From: Gilliamella sp. wkB112
Lineage (GTDB): Bacteria > Pseudomonadota > Gammaproteobacteria > Enterobacterales > Orbaceae
DNA length: 64,000 nt
Assembly (NCBI RefSeq): GCF_001690685.1
Contig: NZ_LZGL01000017.1
Coordinates: 550,554-614,553 of the forward strand
Reading direction: 5' to 3'
How positions within the stretch are numbered: position 1 is the first letter of the stretch; each line of letters begins with the position of its first letter. The notes under the pieces were generated by a model, which was given only the letters and a program-made list of their open reading frames with translations, searched no databases and was not told the origin of the DNA. A program made the position numbers and the translations under genes. Below, one piece after another: positions 53,586 through 62,440 of this stretch.

Positions 53586-54599
53586 ATGGGAAAAAATGCT
53601 GTAGTTTCAGTAATTGGAGCTGGTTCATACGGAACCTCTTTAGCTATTTTACTTGCTCGTAATGGTCATTCGACCCTACTGTGGGGGCGAGATTCAAATA
53701 AAATGGCTACCTTACAGCATGATAGGCAAAATCAACAATTTTTGCCTAATATTCCATTTCCGGATCTATTACAGATCGAAAGTGATCTACAAACTGCCGT
53801 GCAAGCAGCGTCAACCCTGCTTATTGTTGTTCCTAGCCATGCTTTTGCTAGTATCTTAGTGCAAATAAAACCTTTTTTACGCTCAGACACTAAAATTGTA
53901 TGGGCGACCAAAGGACTTGAAGTTGATACCGGACGATTATTACAAGATGTTGCCAGAGAAATTCTTGGTAGCCAAATTCCTTTAGCAGTAATTTCTGGCC
54001 CTACTTTTGCTAAAGAAGTAGCCTCTGGTCTACCTACTGCGGTGACCGTTGCCTCGACAGATGAACATTTTTTAACTGAATTACAAAATTTGTTCCATTG
54101 TAGTAAGGGTTTCCGAGTTTATAGTAGTAAAGACTTTATTGGGGTGCAACTTGGAGGTGCAATTAAGAATGTAATAGCTATTGGTGCGGGTTTATCGGAT
54201 GGGCTAGGTTTTGGGGCTAATGCAAGAACTGCATTAATCACCCGTGGACTGGCTGAAATGATGCGTTTAGGTGCGGCCCTTGGTGCCGATCCAGTAACTT
54301 TTATGGGAATGGCTGGGCTTGGTGATCTGGTGTTGACTTGCACAGATAATCAATCACGAAATCGTCGTTTTGGCATTTTACTAGGGCAAAACAAATCAAT
54401 TCAAGAAGCACAAGACATTATTGCACAAGTAGTTGAAGGCTGTAAAAACACCAAAGAAGTTTGGACGCTTGCACAAAAATATCATGTTGATATGCCAATC
54501 ACCGAACAAATCTACCAAGTTCTTTATGAACATAAAGATCCTAAACAAGCAGCTATTTCATTACTTGGGCGTTCACAAAAAGCAGAGTTAACAAGCTAA
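53586..54599 (+). CDS. gpsA: Glycerol-3-phosphate dehydrogenase [NAD(P)+] GpsA
   Basis: Reduces dihydroxyacetone phosphate to sn-glycerol 3-phosphate for phospholipid synthesis. It has 337 residues. The dinucleotide-binding motif [18 protein letters not shown] is at 10-27, [17 protein letters not shown] is at about 138, the catalytic lysine lies in [15 protein letters not shown] (about 190), and [14 protein letters not shown] follows. The downstream element (copy D) supplies a terminator. Confidence 0.97.
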   Translation: MGKNAVVSVIGAGSYGTSLAILLARNGHSTLLWGRDSNKMATLQHDRQNQQFLPNIPFPDLLQIESDLQTAVQAASTLLIVVPSHAFASILVQIKPFLRSDTKIVWATKGLEVDTGRLLQDVAREILGSQIPLAVISGPTFAKEVASGLPTAVTVASTDEHFLTELQNLFHCSKGFRVYSSKDFIGVQLGGAIKNVIAIGAGLSDGLGFGANARTALITRGLAEMMRLGAALGADPVTFMGMAGLGDLVLTCTDNQSRNRRFGILLGQNKSIQEAQDIIAQVVEGCKNTKEVWTLAQKYHVDMPITEQIYQVLYEHKDPKQAAISLLGRSQKAELTS

Positions 54600-54604
54600 T
54601 TTTA

Positions 54605-54650
54605 TACCTAAACGTATAGCGCTCCTGAAACATCTTTACAAGGAGTGTTT
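54605..54650 (+). repeat. Intergenic CTCCTGAAAC element, copy D
   Basis: ACGTATAGCGCTCCTGAAAC then ATCTTTACAAGGAGTG. In this copy CGCTCCT (54620-54626) pairs with AGGAGTG (54641-54647, one G-U), followed by TTTGTT, making a simple terminator for gpsA. It shares the core with copies A-C. Confidence 0.75.
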
Positions 54651-54686
54651 GTTACCAAAACTAAAATTAACCGATGTTATTCGTTA

Positions 54687-55661
54687 TTATATATGAAGCC
54701 CAATCCCCTTTGCTTTTGCTTTCAGGTAAATATCATAACCTACATATACATCTAAAACCGCAGTACCTACAGTTTTAAATACAGTTATTTGTTGAGGATT
54801 TTGTCGACATTTTTCAGGTTCTGAAACTAAATCCCCTAGTTCTAAAAAATCATTTTCAGTAACTAGTTGTTGCTTAATAGGATCAATAATATCACCGGCC
54901 TCGGCAAAAACCCCATCTTTAGTATCAAGTACGCGAATATCGGCTTTTTCTACAATATCAGCAGGGATCTCATGCATTGCCGGAGTATAAGCTCCAACGC
55001 CATTAATATGCGTACCAGGTTTAACTTTTGCACCATTGAAGGTTGCTAGTTTTGAGGTTGTTACTGAGGTAATAATATCTGCTTGACTGATATCTTCATC
55101 TAAATTTTCGGAGAAATACAAATTAGTTGAAAACCGTGCAAATCTTTGCTGCATTTGTGCAGTAAATTGTTTAGCTTTTTCCACATTAATATCAAAAATT
55201 GCAACATCTGTTAATGGACGTACCGTTAACATGGCTTCTAATTGTGAAATGGCTTGCCCACCAGTACCAATTAATACCGCTCGGCTAGCATCTTTACGGG
55301 CTAAGAGATCCGTTGCCGCACCCTGCACCGCTCCAGTTCGCAACTGAGTAACATAAGTACCGTCAAGTATGGCACAAACTTCACCAGTTTGCGGATCAAG
55401 CATTAATACTTGTGCCGGTACCGACGGTTTACCTAGTTTTGGATTATCTGGAAAAACCGAGACAATCTTAATCCCAACAATATCACTACCTTTGATATGA
55501 GCAGGCATAAATAAACATTGACCATTTTGCATATCAAAGTTCGTACGCAATGGTACTTCGCTATTACCTTGAGTATAGATTTTTAAGGCTTGTTTATCCG
55601 CTGCAATTGCATCTTGCATACTATAAACTTTTTCAATATCGGTTGCGGTTAAGACTAACAT
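54687..55661 (-). CDS. Ornithine cyclodeaminase/mu-crystallin family protein
   Basis: 324-residue NAD(P)-binding protein. The Rossmann motif is AVLIGTGGQAISQLEAM (about 128-144). Upstream are the family's substrate-site residues, PLRTNFDM and VGIKIVSVFPDN with the lysine of the active site, then TYVTQLRTGAVQGAATDLLAR. The C-terminal half has the acidic VLDTKDGVFAEAGDI segment, matching the DDxxxxxxxGE-type loop. Members include ornithine cyclodeaminase, alanine dehydrogenase (Archaeal type) and ketimine reductase, and the reaction here is undetermined. Convergent with gpsA. Confidence 0.88.
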   Translation of the reverse strand: MLVLTATDIEKVYSMQDAIAADKQALKIYTQGNSEVPLRTNFDMQNGQCLFMPAHIKGSDIVGIKIVSVFPDNPKLGKPSVPAQVLMLDPQTGEVCAILDGTYVTQLRTGAVQGAATDLLARKDASRAVLIGTGGQAISQLEAMLTVRPLTDVAIFDINVEKAKQFTAQMQQRFARFSTNLYFSENLDEDISQADIITSVTTSKLATFNGAKVKPGTHINGVGAYTPAMHEIPADIVEKADIRVLDTKDGVFAEAGDIIDPIKQQLVTENDFLELGDLVSEPEKCRQNPQQITVFKTVGTAVLDVYVGYDIYLKAKAKGIGLHI

Positions 55662-55866
55662 TTAAATTCCCCTATTCTCTATTTAGGATTTTTATTGTAC
55701 GGTTTTGTTATCAATTGTCTATTTTTTAAAATAAACCTATTCGTAAATAGGTTTTAATTATATGATTTATATGAATAACATTAAACAACGCTTACCTTTC
55801 TTGTATAATCGGTCTATTTTCACTATTATTAGCAAATGCAATTTTGCATGCTAATTGAGATATAAG

Positions 55867-58008
55867 ATGTTATTCAAAGTATTAAAATTTTTTTTAAAGA
55901 TTTTATTTCATGTTAAAATTCATGGTAATCTCGATAATTTAAAACAAGACCGCCTCCTAATCACTCCTAATCATGTTTCATTTCTAGATGGTGTTTTAAT
56001 TGGTGTTTTTTTACCTGTTCGCCCTGTCTTTGCTATTTATGCTGGCTATATTAATCATTGGTTAGTCCGCTTCGCTAAACGTTATGTCGATTTTGTCCCT
56101 ATGGACCCAACCAGTCCTATGGCAATTAAACGTTTAGTTCGTGAAATCGAAAAAGGCCGCCCTATTGTGATCTTCCCTGAAGGTAGGATCACTATAACTG
56201 GGTCCTTAATGAAAATTTATGATGGTGCTGCCTTTGTTGCCGCCAAATCACAAGCAACCATTGTTCCGGTTTGGATTGAAGGTGCTGAATTTACTTTGAC
56301 GAGCCGATTAAAAGGTTTATTCAAACGTCACTTATTTCCCAAAATTACCATTCATGTACTTGAACCAACATCTATTCCTATGCCTAATGCTGGCAATGCT
56401 AGTGAACGCCGTTACATTGCCGGAGAAAAGTTACATCAAATTATGATGAATGCTCGCATGGCAAGTCGTCCTAAACTTACACTCTTTGCCGCATTGCTGG
56501 AAGCTCAAGTCCGCTATGGCGTGAAATCACGCATGGTACAAGATCCTACTACTAGCGAAGCATCGTATCGTAACTTATTGAAACAAATTATTGGTGTTAG
56601 CTGTATTATCGCCAAAATCACTAAGAAAAAAGAGCGTGTTGGGGTTTTATTACCTAATGCAACCATTACAGTAGCAACGATTTTTGGGTTATCTGTCAAA
56701 AATCGAGTACCAGCAATGCTTAATTATACTGCGGGAACCAAAGGGCTTACTTGTGCGATCACCGCAGCAGAAATTAAAACGATTATTACCTCACGAAAGT
56801 TTATTAAGAAAGGTAAACTAGATTACTTACTTGAGGAAATTAAAGGCGTTAAATGGTATTTTCTGGAAGATTTACGCCATAGTTTAACATTCACCGATAA
56901 ATTATATGTTGTTATTCATCAATTTATTCCGCGCTTAGTTGAGTATAAGCAATCAAGTGAAGATGAAGCTTTAGTACTCTTTACTTCTGGTTCAGAAGGT
57001 AACCCTAAAGGGGTGGTACATAGTCATGGCAGCTTAATTGCTAATGTCGAACAAATTCGCACTGTAATTGATCCAACTCCTGCTGATCGCTTTATGTCAG
57101 CATTGCCACTATTTCATGCTTTTGGTATTACCGCTGGATTATTTTTACCATTATTTTCTGGTAGTCGAACCTTTTTATACCCGAATCCATTGCATTATCG
57201 CATGGTGCCAGAAATTATTTATGACCAAAACTGTACCATTTTATTTGGAACCCCAACTTTCTTGGCAAATTATGCTCGTTATGCCCACCCATACGACTTT
57301 ATGCGTTTACGCTATGTAGTTGCTGGAGCAGAAAAACTATCTGAAGCAGTTCGCGAACAATGGAAAAATAAATATGGTATTCGTATTTTAGAAGGTTATG
57401 GGGTAACTGAATGTGCACCCGTAGTGGCACTTAATGTACCAATGGCTTATAAAAATGGTACTGTTGGTCGCTTATTACCGGGTATGATTTCGCGATTAAT
57501 TCCAATTTCAGGCATTAATAGTGGGGGCGAATTGCACGTCAAAGGCCCTAATGTCATGAAAGGTTATTTAAGAGTAGAGCATCCGGGAAAATTAGAAGTC
57601 CCAATAGCGATTGATGAAAATGGTAAACCAGAATCTGGTTGGTATGATACTGGTGACATTGTGGCCATTGATCATGAAGGTTTCCTAACCATCAAAGGGC
57701 GTTTAAAACGCTTTGCCAAAATTGCCGGAGAAATGGTTTCGCTAGAAAGCGTAGAGGTATTAGCTAAAAAAGTTGATCCAAATACAATGCATGGTGCTAC
57801 GGTCAAATCTGATGCATCAAAAGGTGAAGCTATTGTACTATTTACTACTTCGAAAGAATTAAATCGAGAGCAACTCAATCAAGCAGCTCAAGAACTTGGT
57901 ATTCCTACCTTAGCCGTGCCAAGAGATATTCGTGTAGTCAAAGAACTTCCACTACTGGGCACCGGTAAGATTGATTTCATCACTCTGAGGAAGATGGCTG
58001 ACGAATAG
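55867..58008 (+). CDS. aas: Acyl-ACP synthetase/2-acylglycerophosphoethanolamine acyltransferase Aas
   Basis: Inner-membrane bifunctional enzyme that re-acylates lysophosphatidylethanolamine. An in-frame TTG at 55855 is possible, but the ATG at 55867 (MLFKVLKFF) matches the E. coli start, giving 713 residues. The N-terminal acyltransferase has NHVSFLDG (catalytic His-x4-Asp, about 36) and [10 protein letters not shown]. The C-terminal AMP-forming domain has [17 protein letters not shown] (about 370), [14 protein letters not shown] and YDTGDIV. The lysophospholipid flippase gene lplT follows 26 bases later, the conserved partner. Confidence 0.95.
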   Translation: MLFKVLKFFLKILFHVKIHGNLDNLKQDRLLITPNHVSFLDGVLIGVFLPVRPVFAIYAGYINHWLVRFAKRYVDFVPMDPTSPMAIKRLVREIEKGRPIVIFPEGRITITGSLMKIYDGAAFVAAKSQATIVPVWIEGAEFTLTSRLKGLFKRHLFPKITIHVLEPTSIPMPNAGNASERRYIAGEKLHQIMMNARMASRPKLTLFAALLEAQVRYGVKSRMVQDPTTSEASYRNLLKQIIGVSCIIAKITKKKERVGVLLPNATITVATIFGLSVKNRVPAMLNYTAGTKGLTCAITAAEIKTIITSRKFIKKGKLDYLLEEIKGVKWYFLEDLRHSLTFTDKLYVVIHQFIPRLVEYKQSSEDEALVLFTSGSEGNPKGVVHSHGSLIANVEQIRTVIDPTPADRFMSALPLFHAFGITAGLFLPLFSGSRTFLYPNPLHYRMVPEIIYDQNCTILFGTPTFLANYARYAHPYDFMRLRYVVAGAEKLSEAVREQWKNKYGIRILEGYGVTECAPVVALNVPMAYKNGTVGRLLPGMISRLIPISGINSGGELHVKGPNVMKGYLRVEHPGKLEVPIAIDENGKPESGWYDTGDIVAIDHEGFLTIKGRLKRFAKIAGEMVSLESVEVLAKKVDPNTMHGATVKSDASKGEAIVLFTTSKELNREQLNQAAQELGIPTLAVPRDIRVVKELPLLGTGKIDFITLRKMADE

Positions 58009-58034
58009 CAAGCAAATCTATAAAAGGATGTCTT

Positions 58035-59222
58035 ATGACGCAAAACTCTCTGTTTAGTAAAGGCATGATGGCAACCATGCTAGCGCAATTCTTTTCGGCA
58101 TTTGGTGATAATGCCTTATTCTTTGCTATTTTAGCCTTTATTAAAAATCTACATTACCCGGAATGGAGCCAATCAGTATTACAAATTGGGTTTGTGGTAC
58201 CATTTATTCTACTTTCACCTTTTGTTGGTCAATTTGCTGATAGCATGTCAAAAGGTCGGGTAATGATGATCTCAAATATTTTAAAATTACTAGGTGCTGG
58301 CAGCATCTGTTTAGGTATCAATCCATTTTTAGGTTATATTCTAGTAGGGATTGGTGCATCGGCTTATTCTCCCGCTAAATATGGTATTTTAGGTGAACTT
58401 ACTACAGGCGATAATTTAGTCAAAGCTAATGGTTTAATCGAAGCCTCAACAATTGCTTCAATATTACTTGGTTCGGTTGCTGGTGGTTATATTGCAGATC
58501 TTAATGTTACTGCTTCTTTATTAGCTTGCGTATTAATGTTTGGTTGTGCAGTGATTGCTAATCTCTTTATTCCTAGATTACCAGCCGCAAGAAGTGATAT
58601 TAAATGGCAATTTTTGAGCATGCTTAAAGATTTTATTCGCACAGTTAAAATGCTTTTTATTAATAGACAAGCTCGGTTTACTTTGTACGGTACTAGCCTG
58701 TTTTGGGGCGCTGGGATCACACTACGCTTTTTATTAATTAGTTGGGTACCGGTTGTATTAGGTATCGTTGATAATACCACACCAACCGTACTCAATGCTG
58801 TTGTGGCTGTAGGGATTGTAGTCGGTGCAGGGCTTGCTAGCAAATTTATCTCTATCAATAATACCTTACGTTGTATTCCTGCGGGCATTATGATGGGTAT
58901 TGTAGTCATCGCCTTTACACTTCAAAGCCATATGGTTTCGTCATATATTTTATTAATTATGATTGGCGCACTAGGTGGCTTCTTTTTAGTGCCATTAAAT
59001 GCTTTAATCCAAAAAATAGGTAAAGAGATTATAGGCGCTGGTAGTGTAATAGCGGTACAAAATTTGAGTGAATATGGTGCCATGATGATTATGCTTGGAC
59101 TCTATTCTTTAGCCGTGGCCGCTGGAGTGCCTATTATTGCTATTGGTGTTGGCTTTGGGGCATTATTTGCTTTAGTTATCTCGTTATTATGGTTAGGGTT
59201 GAAAAATAATGTCAAACATTAA
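58035..59222 (+). CDS. lplT: Lysophospholipid transporter LplT
   Basis: Major-facilitator-type flippase of 395 residues, about 12 hydrophobic helices, that moves lysophosphatidylethanolamine inward for Aas. The start ([20 protein letters not shown] then NALFFAIL) and [11 protein letters not shown] (about 112-122) are typical of LplT. A GGATGTCTT sequence precedes the ATG. The end overlaps murQ by 14 bases. Confidence 0.95.
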   Translation: MTQNSLFSKGMMATMLAQFFSAFGDNALFFAILAFIKNLHYPEWSQSVLQIGFVVPFILLSPFVGQFADSMSKGRVMMISNILKLLGAGSICLGINPFLGYILVGIGASAYSPAKYGILGELTTGDNLVKANGLIEASTIASILLGSVAGGYIADLNVTASLLACVLMFGCAVIANLFIPRLPAARSDIKWQFLSMLKDFIRTVKMLFINRQARFTLYGTSLFWGAGITLRFLLISWVPVVLGIVDNTTPTVLNAVVAVGIVVGAGLASKFISINNTLRCIPAGIMMGIVVIAFTLQSHMVSSYILLIMIGALGGFFLVPLNALIQKIGKEIIGAGSVIAVQNLSEYGAMMIMLGLYSLAVAAGVPIIAIGVGFGALFALVISLLWLGLKNNVKH

Positions 59223-60111
59223 TTTATTGAGTATGTTAACTGAAAGTCGCAATCCAAATAGTGAAAATATTGATAGCTGTTCTACACTTGATATTTTAAA
59301 AATTATCAATAATGAAGACAAACAAGTTGCTATTGCAGTTGAAAAAGAACTACCCTATATTGCCAAGGCAGTAGATGTCATTAGTCAGGCTTTTTTGCAT
59401 CATGGTCGTCTAATCTACATGGGAGCAGGTACATCTGGCAGACTAGGTATTTTAGATGCCAGTGAGTGCCCACCGACTTATGGAACCCCGCCAGAACAAG
59501 TAATAGGATTAATAGCTGGTGGGCAACCAGCTATTTTTAAAGCCGTTGAAAACGCAGAAGATAATCCAGAATTAGCTATTACAGATTTAAAAGGCATTAA
59601 CTTTACAGCCCAAGATGTACTAGTGGGTATTGCTGCAAGTGGGCGCACACCTTACGTTATAGGTGGAATGCAATTAGCTAAATCAATTGGAGCTACTGTT
59701 GTTAGTATATGTTGTAATTCTCAAGCTCCGATGGTAAATATTGCTGATATAGCCATCACACCGATTGTTGGCGCAGAGGTTATTACCGGTTCATCAAGAA
59801 TGAAAGCAGGTACAGCACAAAAATTAATCCTGAATATGTTAACAACAGCTAGCATGATTAAAATAGGCAAAGTCTATGGTAATTTAATGGTGGATGTTGA
59901 AGCTACTAATGCCAAACTTATAGAGCGCCAAATAAATATCGTAATGCAAGCCACTGATTGTAATCGAGAAACTGCAATGATAGCGCTTAAGCAAAGCCAA
60001 AGACATTGCAAAACGGCAATTTTAATGATTTTGGCCAATCTCGATGTTGAACAAGCTAAGCAAGCGCTTAGTGACAATAATGGATTTATTCGCCAAACCC
60101 TTCAACATTAA
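59209..60111 (+). CDS. murQ: N-acetylmuramic acid 6-phosphate etherase MurQ
   Basis: Cleaves the lactyl ether of N-acetylmuramic acid 6-phosphate in cell-wall recycling, giving N-acetylglucosamine 6-phosphate. At 300 residues it matches the E. coli enzyme (298). The N-terminal [12 protein letters not shown], the SIS-domain motif [20 protein letters not shown] (about 66-85) with the catalytic glutamate nearby, [14 protein letters not shown] and [20 protein letters not shown] are all intact. Overlap with lplT suggests a shared transcript. No murP or anmK is in view. Confidence 0.95.
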   Translation: MSNINLLSMLTESRNPNSENIDSCSTLDILKIINNEDKQVAIAVEKELPYIAKAVDVISQAFLHHGRLIYMGAGTSGRLGILDASECPPTYGTPPEQVIGLIAGGQPAIFKAVENAEDNPELAITDLKGINFTAQDVLVGIAASGRTPYVIGGMQLAKSIGATVVSICCNSQAPMVNIADIAITPIVGAEVITGSSRMKAGTAQKLILNMLTTASMIKIGKVYGNLMVDVEATNAKLIERQINIVMQATDCNRETAMIALKQSQRHCKTAILMILANLDVEQAKQALSDNNGFIRQTLQH

Positions 60112-60237
60112 TTTTAAATTTTTGTAACTAATTTTTGACTATTTAACGGGACTAATAAACAACTAAAACTAATTTATAATCAAAGAATTGCTGCTAAATT
60201 TTGACAAATAACAGCAAATCTTTATTTAGTGTTACTT

Positions 60238-61810
60238 TTATGGTGTGACACATCCAACACCAATATTAGCGGATGCATAATCTAAATGCCAATCGACATT
60301 ACCTGTTGTGTGTGCAACTCCCCAATGAGTAGAGTAGATTGTACCAGCTGGGTGTATAGTCCAAGCAGCATAACTGCTTCCTTCCCAATCACTATCTGGA
60401 TAATATCTCATATTTAAATTACCCCATTCATTAACTAAGCCACCCATATTAGTGCTGGTGTGATTGACATTATCCCAACTTATTTTTCTGGTGGCAAAAC
60501 TGCTACCATTAGTATAATCAGTAGTATTAGGTAACCTATAACTTGATTGTGGCTTCAAGTTTGCACATGCATTGCGAGCCGCACTCCAAGATGTTCCCGT
60601 TATATGTCCTATAAACCAACGATTAATTTTAAAACTATACAATAAATTATTAGTATTTTTATCTGCATAAATTTTAAATGTTGAAGCTTTAAAAATTCCA
60701 CCACTATCTGCCCAGTTTGGTCCTTTTAGTTTTACACGAACAACCTTTCCTTGTGGTTCATTATTTTCTGCAGTTAACTCCAAGCTAACCCCTTCACCAA
60801 CTTCTGGTTGAACTATTGCACCATTGGTATTAATAATTTTTTCTGCAGTAATTCCATCTACGATTAATTTGAAAAATAAATTATTTCCACCAACTGTCGG
60901 AAAATTACTTTCAGGAGTATTAACATCTTGTAATTTAAAACCATTTTTAGGATCCCATTGGTCTTCTGGTCCAGCATATTGCCCATCTCCGTGGGTTAAA
61001 TTTGGCTGTGCATAACAAAATATAGGTTCAGTTGGTTTCGGGTAAATATAATAAGTATGGTTATTATTATCAATAGTGAATTTACTCGGGATTCCGTATT
61101 TTGTGCGTATTTCACCTTTATTTAATCCAACTGTTAATGAATATGGTGCTTCACAACTAGATAATTTTGCGGAAGGATTAGATTTGATTCGATTTGTGAT
61201 GTCACGCCCATACTTATCTTTCCAGACTACAGTTAAAGAACCTTTAGCCTGAGGTGAACTTGCAGGGATTAATTCATCACCATCATCATCTTGCCAATAA
61301 TTATAGGGTGCAACCAATAACTGATCAAAATCTACTTTTGGATAATTGGTATTGCCTTCAGAGGGGAATGGGACATAGGTTTTAATGCTATCAAAAGTAT
61401 CAGATGTTTTCAAAATTATAGGATCATCTGCACTAGAGGTATCAACAATTGAATCAGGATAGACATCATGTTGGGTTGGTATAAGTGAAGTTCCATCAGG
61501 AAGTGTTATTCTAATTAAACCTAAAGCTGTTGCGGTAACCTCTCTAGTTACACCATCATTGAAAGTTAAATAAGGTAAAGAACCATTTATAGGATTTTTA
61601 GTTACTGCGGTTAAGGCTGAGCAAAAAAAGGGAAATAATAATAAAACTAGATTAAATACACAAAATTTAAACCTAATTTTACGAAGGAAAAACTTAATAA
61701 AAAGTAACGAACTAAACTTAAAAAGGTTATAAAAAAAACTGTTCAGAAAATTTGGTTGATCAAGTCCTTGTTTCCTTGTTTCCTTGTTTCCTTGTTAGAT
61801 ATTGTAGCAT
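60238..61810 (-). CDS. Phase-variable secreted adhesin-like protein, copy 1 (OFF)
   Basis: The ATG at 61808-61810 has TAAGG 7 bases upstream. The next 14 bases lead into four AACAAGGA repeats. In this state the frame ends after 16 codons (MLQYLTRKQGNKETRT). With two or five repeats it would join the long frame and give about 526 residues: a basic, hydrophobic extended leader (RKIRFKFCVFNLVLLLFPFF then CSALTA), an N-terminal beta-rich region, QWDPKNGFKLQ, NFPTVGGNNLFFKLIVDG, and a C-terminal DUF823/invasin-adhesin-like module with SSYRLPNTTDYTNG, MGGLVNEWGNL and a final IGVGCVTP. The long frame has no ATG or GTG upstream of the signal peptide. Its first in-frame TTG, at 61413, lies well inside the mature protein. 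Confidence 0.75.
61765..61796 (-). repeat. Four tandem octanucleotide repeats inside the adhesin leader
   Basis: Four perfect copies of AACAAGGA (minus strand; TCCTTGTT on plus), starting 14 bases after the adhesin ATG. Eight is not a multiple of three, so gain or loss of one copy by slipped-strand mispairing changes frame. Copy numbers 2, 5 and 8 are in frame; 3, 4, 6 and 7 are not. Confidence 0.92.
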
Positions 61811-61857
61811 AAATATACCTTAAAATCAATATGTTATGTTTATATTTACTAATTTTT

Positions 61858-61882
61858 TGTATATTAATTCATTTAATATACA
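61858..61882. promoter_or_regulatory. Palindromic operator candidate upstream of adhesin copy 1
   Basis: TGTATATTAA and TTAATATACA form a perfect 10-bp inverted repeat around TTCAT, 48 bases upstream of the adhesin ATG, near where promoter elements are expected. It could be a repressor site. The AT-rich background makes chance dyads more likely. Confidence 0.45.
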
Positions 61883-62075
61883 AATATAACCGTTTTAGTA
61901 TACTAACTTGAGTAAAAAAATAAAAACGTATTTATATAAAGTTTTGTAAAGATAAATATAAAGTTATAAACGTTTTTACATATAAACCTTATATTAATTA
62001 ACATATTTAATAACTATATTTATAATTTTTTAATAACTATATGCAAGCCGTTATTAATTAATCAGCAAAAAAACA

Positions 62076-62199
62076 CTATTTCACAATATCTATACATACT
62101 TCATATTTAGCACTAACTTCTAAAAAATAATCATTTGCTTTCTTAAAAGGATGATCAATTAACAATGGAGTTTTAACTTTTTTAGTCGCATATAATCGC
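62076..62199 (-). pseudogene. Coding remnant of unknown gene
   Basis: On the minus strand the frame reads RLYATKKVKTPLLIDHPF then KKANDYFLEVSAKYEV and CIDIVK before TAG at 62076-62078. The protein-like composition ends abruptly upstream at a stop. About 40 residues of a former gene's 3' end; family not recognised. Confidence 0.35.
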
Positions 62200-62209
62200 T
62201 ATATATTTT

Positions 62210-62346
62210 GTTAAAGCCGTAACTTTGTACCCTAGTAATAGTCCTGAAAATTTGAAAAAACGAATGTTAGCCACAATAGCTGCATTTGATAATCAAGATG
62301 AAGTGTTATTCTTAGTCGATTTGTGGGGAGAGGTACACCCTTTAAT
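62210..62346 (+). pseudogene. Fragment of a mannose-family PTS EIIA domain
   Basis: FVKAVTLYPSNSPENLKKRM then LATIAAFDNQDEVLFLVDLWG matches the middle of EIIA(Man)-type proteins (compare the VLFLVDxxGGSPFN signature). After DLWG the frame is lost, where GGTPFN would be expected. The N-terminus with the active histidine and the rest of the protein are absent. A relic of a PTS gene displaced by the adhesin duplication. Confidence 0.65.
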
Positions 62347-62440
62347 TAAGCGAATAATTTATGTGGTGTGCATAGCAATTGGGCAAGAGTTGCTGCTAAA
62401 TTTTTGACAAATAACAGCAAATCTTTATTTAGTGTTACTT

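Larger units (their letters stand above)
61811..62440. other. Region between the two adhesin copies
   Basis: Holds the promoter region of copy 1 with several dyads: a perfect 10-bp inverted repeat, TGTATATTAA/TTAATATACA, at 61858-61882, and TAAAAACGT/ACGTTTTTA around 61920-61976. Then come two decayed coding scraps (62076-62199 minus; 62210-62346 plus) and the 3' end of copy 2. No intact gene. Confidence 0.6.

Noticed and set aside
58487..58909. 140-codon open frame antisense to lplT
   Set aside because: Shadow of the transporter gene, with no family resemblance or start signal.
60238..61413. Translation of adhesin copy 1 from the TTG at 61413 as the true start
   Set aside because: It would remove the signal peptide and about 110 conserved upstream residues, and no ribosome-binding site is visible. 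The upstream frame is clearly coding and linked to an ATG through the repeat tract.
61765..61796. Octamer tract as a CRISPR-like array
   Set aside because: Units are only 8 bp and contiguous without spacers.
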